In this document: positions 19,301 through 22,420 of the stretch, piece by piece | Numbering within the stretch: position 1 is the stretch's first letter | Layout: each line of letters opens with the position of its first letter | Source: Euplotes cf. woodruffi 2 WChen-2021 | Lineage: Eukaryota > Ciliophora > Spirotrichea > Euplotida > Euplotidae | NCBI GenBank assembly: GCA_021441665.1 | Contig: JAGYYN010006719.1 | Span: forward strand, 1-22,420 | Length of the DNA stretch: 22,420 bases | Direction of reading: 5' to 3' | The notes under the pieces: model-generated | Seen by the model: the letters and a program-made list of their open reading frames with translations, nothing else | The model's database searches: none | Told to the model about the DNA's origin: nothing | Made by a program: the position numbers and the translations under genes

Positions 19301-22300
19301 GTCAATCAAGTAGTCTTGATTGTATATCGTTGTTGAATTCTCTATTGTAAATGTACTCGATATCAACTGGATGCTATATTCAGATGAAATTGAATCCATT
19401 AAACCAGCATTTGTGATGAGGTAGGATTTATAACTGCTTGTCATAAATCAGAGAATATTTCATGCTTGAACTTCGCCGAGGATTATTTGCTTGGGTAATC
19501 GTATATTTTGGTAAATTGTACAGTTATTAATGATAGACTCTGAGTTTACTAATAATATTTCACTAATTGATATGGAGTATGCATAGTTGTTAAAAATAAT
19601 AGATGAGCTGATCTGGTATCTTCCTTCATTATTGGATTGAATCACTCCACTTTGTATTGCAAAGTTGTTTTGAATTGTTGAGTTACTTATTACCAGAAGT
19701 CCTTGATTCACAACAAAAAACACCCCTCCCTTTACTGATGTGTTGTTTTGTAAAGTACTATTGTAAAAACTCATACTTGTACTTAAGGAATCAATCGTCG
19801 CTATAGATCCTCTTAAAAGGTTGCAATTATTGACAAATACTGAATCGTAGATAGAGATTACAGCTCCTGAAGATGCGCTCATAAATGACTTAAAATATGC
19901 GTTTGAGTTACGAACAGTCATGTTCACAAACTTCATATTTGTAATCAGTGTCGGATTGTTTTTATTATAAGGCTCAAAGTGCATACTCGCGTTGACAATA
20001 TTTTCGAATAATCAGTTTGTAACAACAACAGCTAAACTTGTTTGTTGTTCAAAAAGCATTAAGGTTCCTTTGTTAGAAAATGTAATATTTGACATGAAAA
20101 CATTACTTATCGATATATTTAGTGGTGCGTCAACTTCAATACTGCTGAAAGTCACTAAATTATCAATACTTTGAATATTGCTGTTGTCATAGCTAATATC
20201 TGATATCAAAATAGCATTTACAGTAGAAATTTTCGAATTTAGTATATTCATCAAATTAATCATAGAAAGAGAAGAATTATGCACAGATACTGAATTAATT
20301 GTGAAATAATCTGTTGTATTCATATCCAGTCCTCTAACAATAAACATCTTATTCGAAGTATCTGCCGGATCCTTCTGAGTAATATAGCTAAATGTAATAT
20401 TCTGAACTTCAAGCTGTTTTAAAACGCCTATAAAATGACCTCATTTCAAGCCCCAACAAATAAAAAACCCAGTCTTACCTTCAGCCTTGACAAGTGCAGT
20501 ATCCGCCAGCACCATGACGTTTTTAAACCATGAATGCGTGACTTTGAACCTGCTGGTGCTGCCGTCTGCATCCGCATCAACAACCAGTCCGCTATAATCC
20601 GCGAGATATCAATCGTCCATCGCAACTCCACTGACCTCGACCAGGCCTGAGTCCAGCGTCTGGACGTATATCATAGAGTAGGCCTGGGTGTCGCTGGCGT
20701 TGACTGCAGCCATCATCACGTTTTCTATAGTCACTTGGTAATTGCGGTCCATCGTGATGATGTTGCCGCCTATTGCGGTAAGGGACTGGAAAAGACCAGA
20801 GGAAAGCGAAATGGACTTGGCTGCGGTAAGACGCAGCATGCCGTAGGTTGCCGAGAGAGATGTGAATGATACGGATGTCAGGTGGATCAGGCAGTTTAGA
20901 TTGCATGTTATCCAGTAGTTCGGGTATGGGTGCGATTGCATGTTTGATGCTGATATGTTCGCTATACAGGGTCAGAGGATTCACAACTGAGGTTTTGGTT
21001 TTGAATTAAATAATTTTAGTCAAAATTTCGTTTTTACTTCAGAGTTTTAATCAAACTAATATGTCTGAAAATAGTTTTATGCCAAAATCTAGAATATCGT
21101 ATCGTTTTTCTAAGTTTTTGTAATAACTAATTATTAAAAAGGAGTTTCAGCTCATAATTTCAAAAAAGTGATAGATAGACAAGATATATCATAAATAGAG
21201 AGAAAATTTGATATTTGATGTTATTATCTGCATTAAACATGGTGCATATTTTTATATCTGTTGAAATAGCTTACTTAGTGAAAGTTCATGAACCATATAT
21301 GTATTTGCGGTAAGATCAATTCTAAACCAGTTGATTTTTGTTTCCAAGTTATCTTTTAACGAGAGATTTATATCTATATTTTAATTAGCTGGATGAATTA
21401 TCAAAATCAATAAATATAGTTAAATTTTGATTAAGAGATAGAAATATGAAATAACTTTTATTAAAAAACTCAAAGTCTCTTTAATATCACAAATGTAAAT
21501 AAGTTGTATAATTTTGATAAATAAAATAATCCTTGATGATTATTTTGAACCTTGCTTTGAATAACTATAATATCCTAATAATACAGAATCAGTTCCACAA
21601 TATATTTATTCGTACCTTGAAAGCTGACCAAATGTGTTTCATCTAGAGTATTAAATCAGTAAGGAGTGACTTTATATCCGAAGTTAGAAATTTGGTCGCT
21701 CTCTGTGCTATAAGTGTTAAACTCCAACCCGGTGATATTAACAGTCCCTGGCATGCTGGCTGAGAACGACTTGCCAGTTAAATGCGGGACCAGTCGGCTC
21801 TGGCTATAATAGTACCTAACATTCGTTGCGTTAAGCGTCGCGTAAAGATAAGCCTCCGGGTAATTGCACGTGATAATCATCGTGAATCCAAAGCTATTTT
21901 TCGAGTAATCAATATCGATGTTTTCTAAGTACACATTCATCGGGTCGTAAGTCACTAGAACCCCTCCTGAAGTCCGAGAGTCGATGTCCGTCATTCTGAA
22001 GCTCCTGTCCTGCAAGTAAATCGGAAAGAAGAATTTGTAGCCCGATGTGATGTCCTTGAAGGTCGAACTTAGGGTTATATTCGAGATTGAGAAGGCTGAC
22101 CGCTGAATTATTATGACTTGCGTCTTTTGAGATAGGTACGATAGCTCTGTTGAACTGAGAAGGGGGTTTGAGAATATCTGCTTCTGCGTGTTGAGTGCTG
22201 TACTCACTAGCAGGTTGAAGATTGATGAACTGCTGTAGTATGCTGTTATGTTCGCTTGACTCGGGTCGTTTGTCTCACCTGCGATGATTGTAGCCTTCGA

Positions 22301-22420
22301 TGGACTGCTTGATGTCGCCGAGTACGAAGTTATGGTTACTGTAGTGATGTTGATGATGTAGTTAAAGCTCAAGTCGATGTAGTTCTGTGTGTTTTCTTTG
22401 AGATACACGTTGATTGTGCG
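16354..22420 (-). CDS. Block A: beta-helix / Cys-rich / multi-pass membrane protein (5' partial)
   Basis: A large ciliate surface protein whose 5' end lies beyond the right edge (first codon CGC at 22420). UGA is read as Cys. Exons: 22420-21616, 20961-20479, 20427-16492, 16460-16427, 16400-16354. Residues 1 to about 1200 are Ser/Thr/Asn-rich short beta strands with asparagine ladders (motifs such as FVNNTAEIKGGAIYYN and SNTAPYGVNIASY), typical of ciliate pectin-lyase-like parallel beta-helix ectodomains. Residues about 1207-1320 are a Cys-rich domain, then seven or eight membrane segments lie between 17725 and about 16680. The tail is basic and Ser/Lys/Glu-rich. The simplest stop is TAA 16472-16474, but two small GTA..TAG introns there extend the frame to the donor at 16353. 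The family is recognisable as the ciliate beta-helix/furin-like/multi-TM group; ligand and function are unknown. It probably continues into block B as one gene. Confidence 0.88.
16401..16426 (-). other. Intron, 26 nt
   Basis: AG|GTAGGA...CGATTTAG, phase 2, includes an in-frame TAG. Remov­al joins KFKRRR to PKFSASKDQETKEHS. Confidence 0.58.
16461..16491 (-). other. Intron, 31 nt
   Basis: GTAACG...GTTTAG, phase 1, contains the TAA at 16472. Removal joins ..LNCSIKE to EHKKRIKFKRRR, a basic tail usual for a cytosolic end. If it is not spliced, block A ends at TAA 16472. Confidence 0.62.
16680..17725 (-). other. Block A transmembrane bundle (7-8 segments)
   Basis: Hydrophobic segments lie at about 17725-17666 (FSGLALAAFIFLTILIIMLI), 17434-17363, 17335-17291, 17182-17099 (APMLILWSIGSPCLALVILY), 16990-16949, 16942-16895, then two more to about 16680. 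Between the third and fourth is the family motif [C]YSSDHVYW, where the Cys is TGA 17198-17200; relatives have C-W/Y-S-x-x-H there. The following KPKAFYWEFV element is also typical of this ciliate group. Likely plasma or cortical membrane; the exact topology is inferred. Confidence 0.8.
17753..18105 (-). other. Cys-rich (TNFR/furin/GCC-like) extracellular domain
   Basis: After FRFCMPGE come cysteines with the spacing C..C.PGSYS, C..C, C.GG, EYWR, C.....CLGG, C..GY.GYLC..C, C..C, the juxtamembrane Cys-rich signature of large ciliate membrane proteins. Seven of these cysteines are TGA (18050, 17999, 17981, 17846, 17762, 17753 and one more by alignment), the remainder TGC or TGT. This mixture at one conserved pattern is the best proof in the window that UGA means Cys. 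It lies directly before the first membrane segment. Confidence 0.85.
20428..20478 (-). other. Intron, 51 nt, stop-free
   Basis: GTAAGA...TTTATAG, phase 1, between ..LVKAEG and VLKQLEVQNITF. It is a multiple of three and contains no TAA or TAG in frame, so retention would add 17 residues. The intron call rests on the GTA..TAG ends shared with all the other introns. Confidence 0.65.
20962..21615 (-). other. Intron, 654 nt
   Basis: Donor CAAG|GTACGA, acceptor CTGTATAG|CG, phase 1; it joins HLVSFQ to ANISASNMQS. The interior is AT-rich with many stops and no supported gene. A later acceptor at 20950 is also in phase but does not end in TAG. The length could hide an internal eliminated segment. 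Confidence 0.7.

Larger units (their letters stand above)
18480..22420 (-). other. Predicted extracellular beta-helix region of block A
   Basis: Across three exons the translation alternates short hydrophobic strands with N, S and T turns and is nearly free of long helices. Recurrent pieces look like 'hydrophobic-N-hydrophobic-S-N-F' with NNT/NNS sequons, as in right-handed beta-helix (polymorphic membrane protein or pectin-lyase-like) repeats. In-frame TGA codons (21656, 20609, 20012, 19460, 19448, 18995, 18620, 18602) are read as Cys. The last turn, SNTAPYGVNIASYAIKI near 18490-18440, is a conserved exit motif of this ciliate family. Family assignment is by pattern only. Confidence 0.75.

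Noticed and set aside
20592-20984. Minus-strand frame with PPDIRIIHISLGN and a His/Arg-rich end
   Set aside because: An out-of-frame reading of the GC-rich exon; the other frame gives the beta-helix pattern and joins both neighbours in phase.
12-21615. The gaps as TA-bounded eliminated segments rather than introns
   Set aside because: Joining at single TA copies usually breaks frame, while GTA..TAG splicing keeps phase at every junction. Eliminated pieces inside long introns remain possible.
1-22420. Reading TGA as stop, making many small genes or a ruined pseudogene
   Set aside because: Protein-like sequence continues without a break through each TGA, conserved motifs span them, and they fall at Cys positions.
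1-22420. TGA = Trp (Blepharisma-type code)
   Set aside because: The TGA sites match Cys in the Cys-rich domain, the zinc finger and the C-Y-S-S-D-H motif; the AAA-TAA shifts also point to Euplotes.
1-22420. Telomere repeats, tRNA or rRNA genes, CRISPR, intact mobile element
   Set aside because: None seen on either strand by eye.

Overview
The window reads as nuclear DNA of a Euplotes-type ciliate. It is AT-rich. Almost all coding sequence is on the minus strand, and its long open stretches stay continuous only if TGA is read as an amino acid. That amino acid is cysteine: in-frame TGAs fall on conserved cysteines of a Cys-rich membrane-receptor domain (for example 18050-18052, 17999-18001, 17981-17983, 17762-17764, 17198-17200) and on zinc ligands of a UBR-box-like finger (5355-5357, 5313-5315). 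Four sites have a lysine codon AAA followed by an in-frame TAA, with the protein resuming at once in the +1 frame. This is the known Euplotes programmed frameshift. UGA=Cys plus AAA-TAA shifting points to Euplotes; the species cannot be told. No telomere repeats are seen, and two very large coding blocks lie on one piece, so this is either micronuclear DNA or an unusually long macronuclear chromosome (inference).

Layout, read along the minus strand. Block A (22420 to about 16354, open at the right edge) encodes a surface protein: an extracellular right-handed beta-helix-like region, a Cys-rich domain, seven or eight membrane segments and a basic tail. Next comes about 1.8 kb holding one bridging minus-strand exon (15756-15611), an antisense coding-like remnant (14905-15526, + strand) and two perfect 10-bp hairpins. 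Block B (about 14517 to the left edge) encodes a Ser/Asn-rich cytosolic stretch, a membrane segment, a second ectodomain, five more membrane segments, and then about 2,500 residues of cytosolic helical repeats with a UBR-box-like zinc finger in the middle. The four frameshift sites are all in this last part.

Nineteen introns were placed by reading frame. Every one starts GTA and ends TAG, and all phases agree. Lengths run from 25 to about 1,090 nt. With the bridging exon, blocks A and B join in phase, so the favoured model is one giant gene filling the whole window: 5,542 codons here, with neither end seen. The conservative alternative is two genes: A ending at TAA 16472-16474 or a little beyond, and B starting at ATG 14578-14576 and ending at TAA 114-116.

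Taken together the product would be a multi-pass surface protein with two different ectodomains. Its long cytosolic solenoid carries a possible N-degron or ubiquitin-ligase-type recognition module. No function has been shown for this combination; the role is inference.
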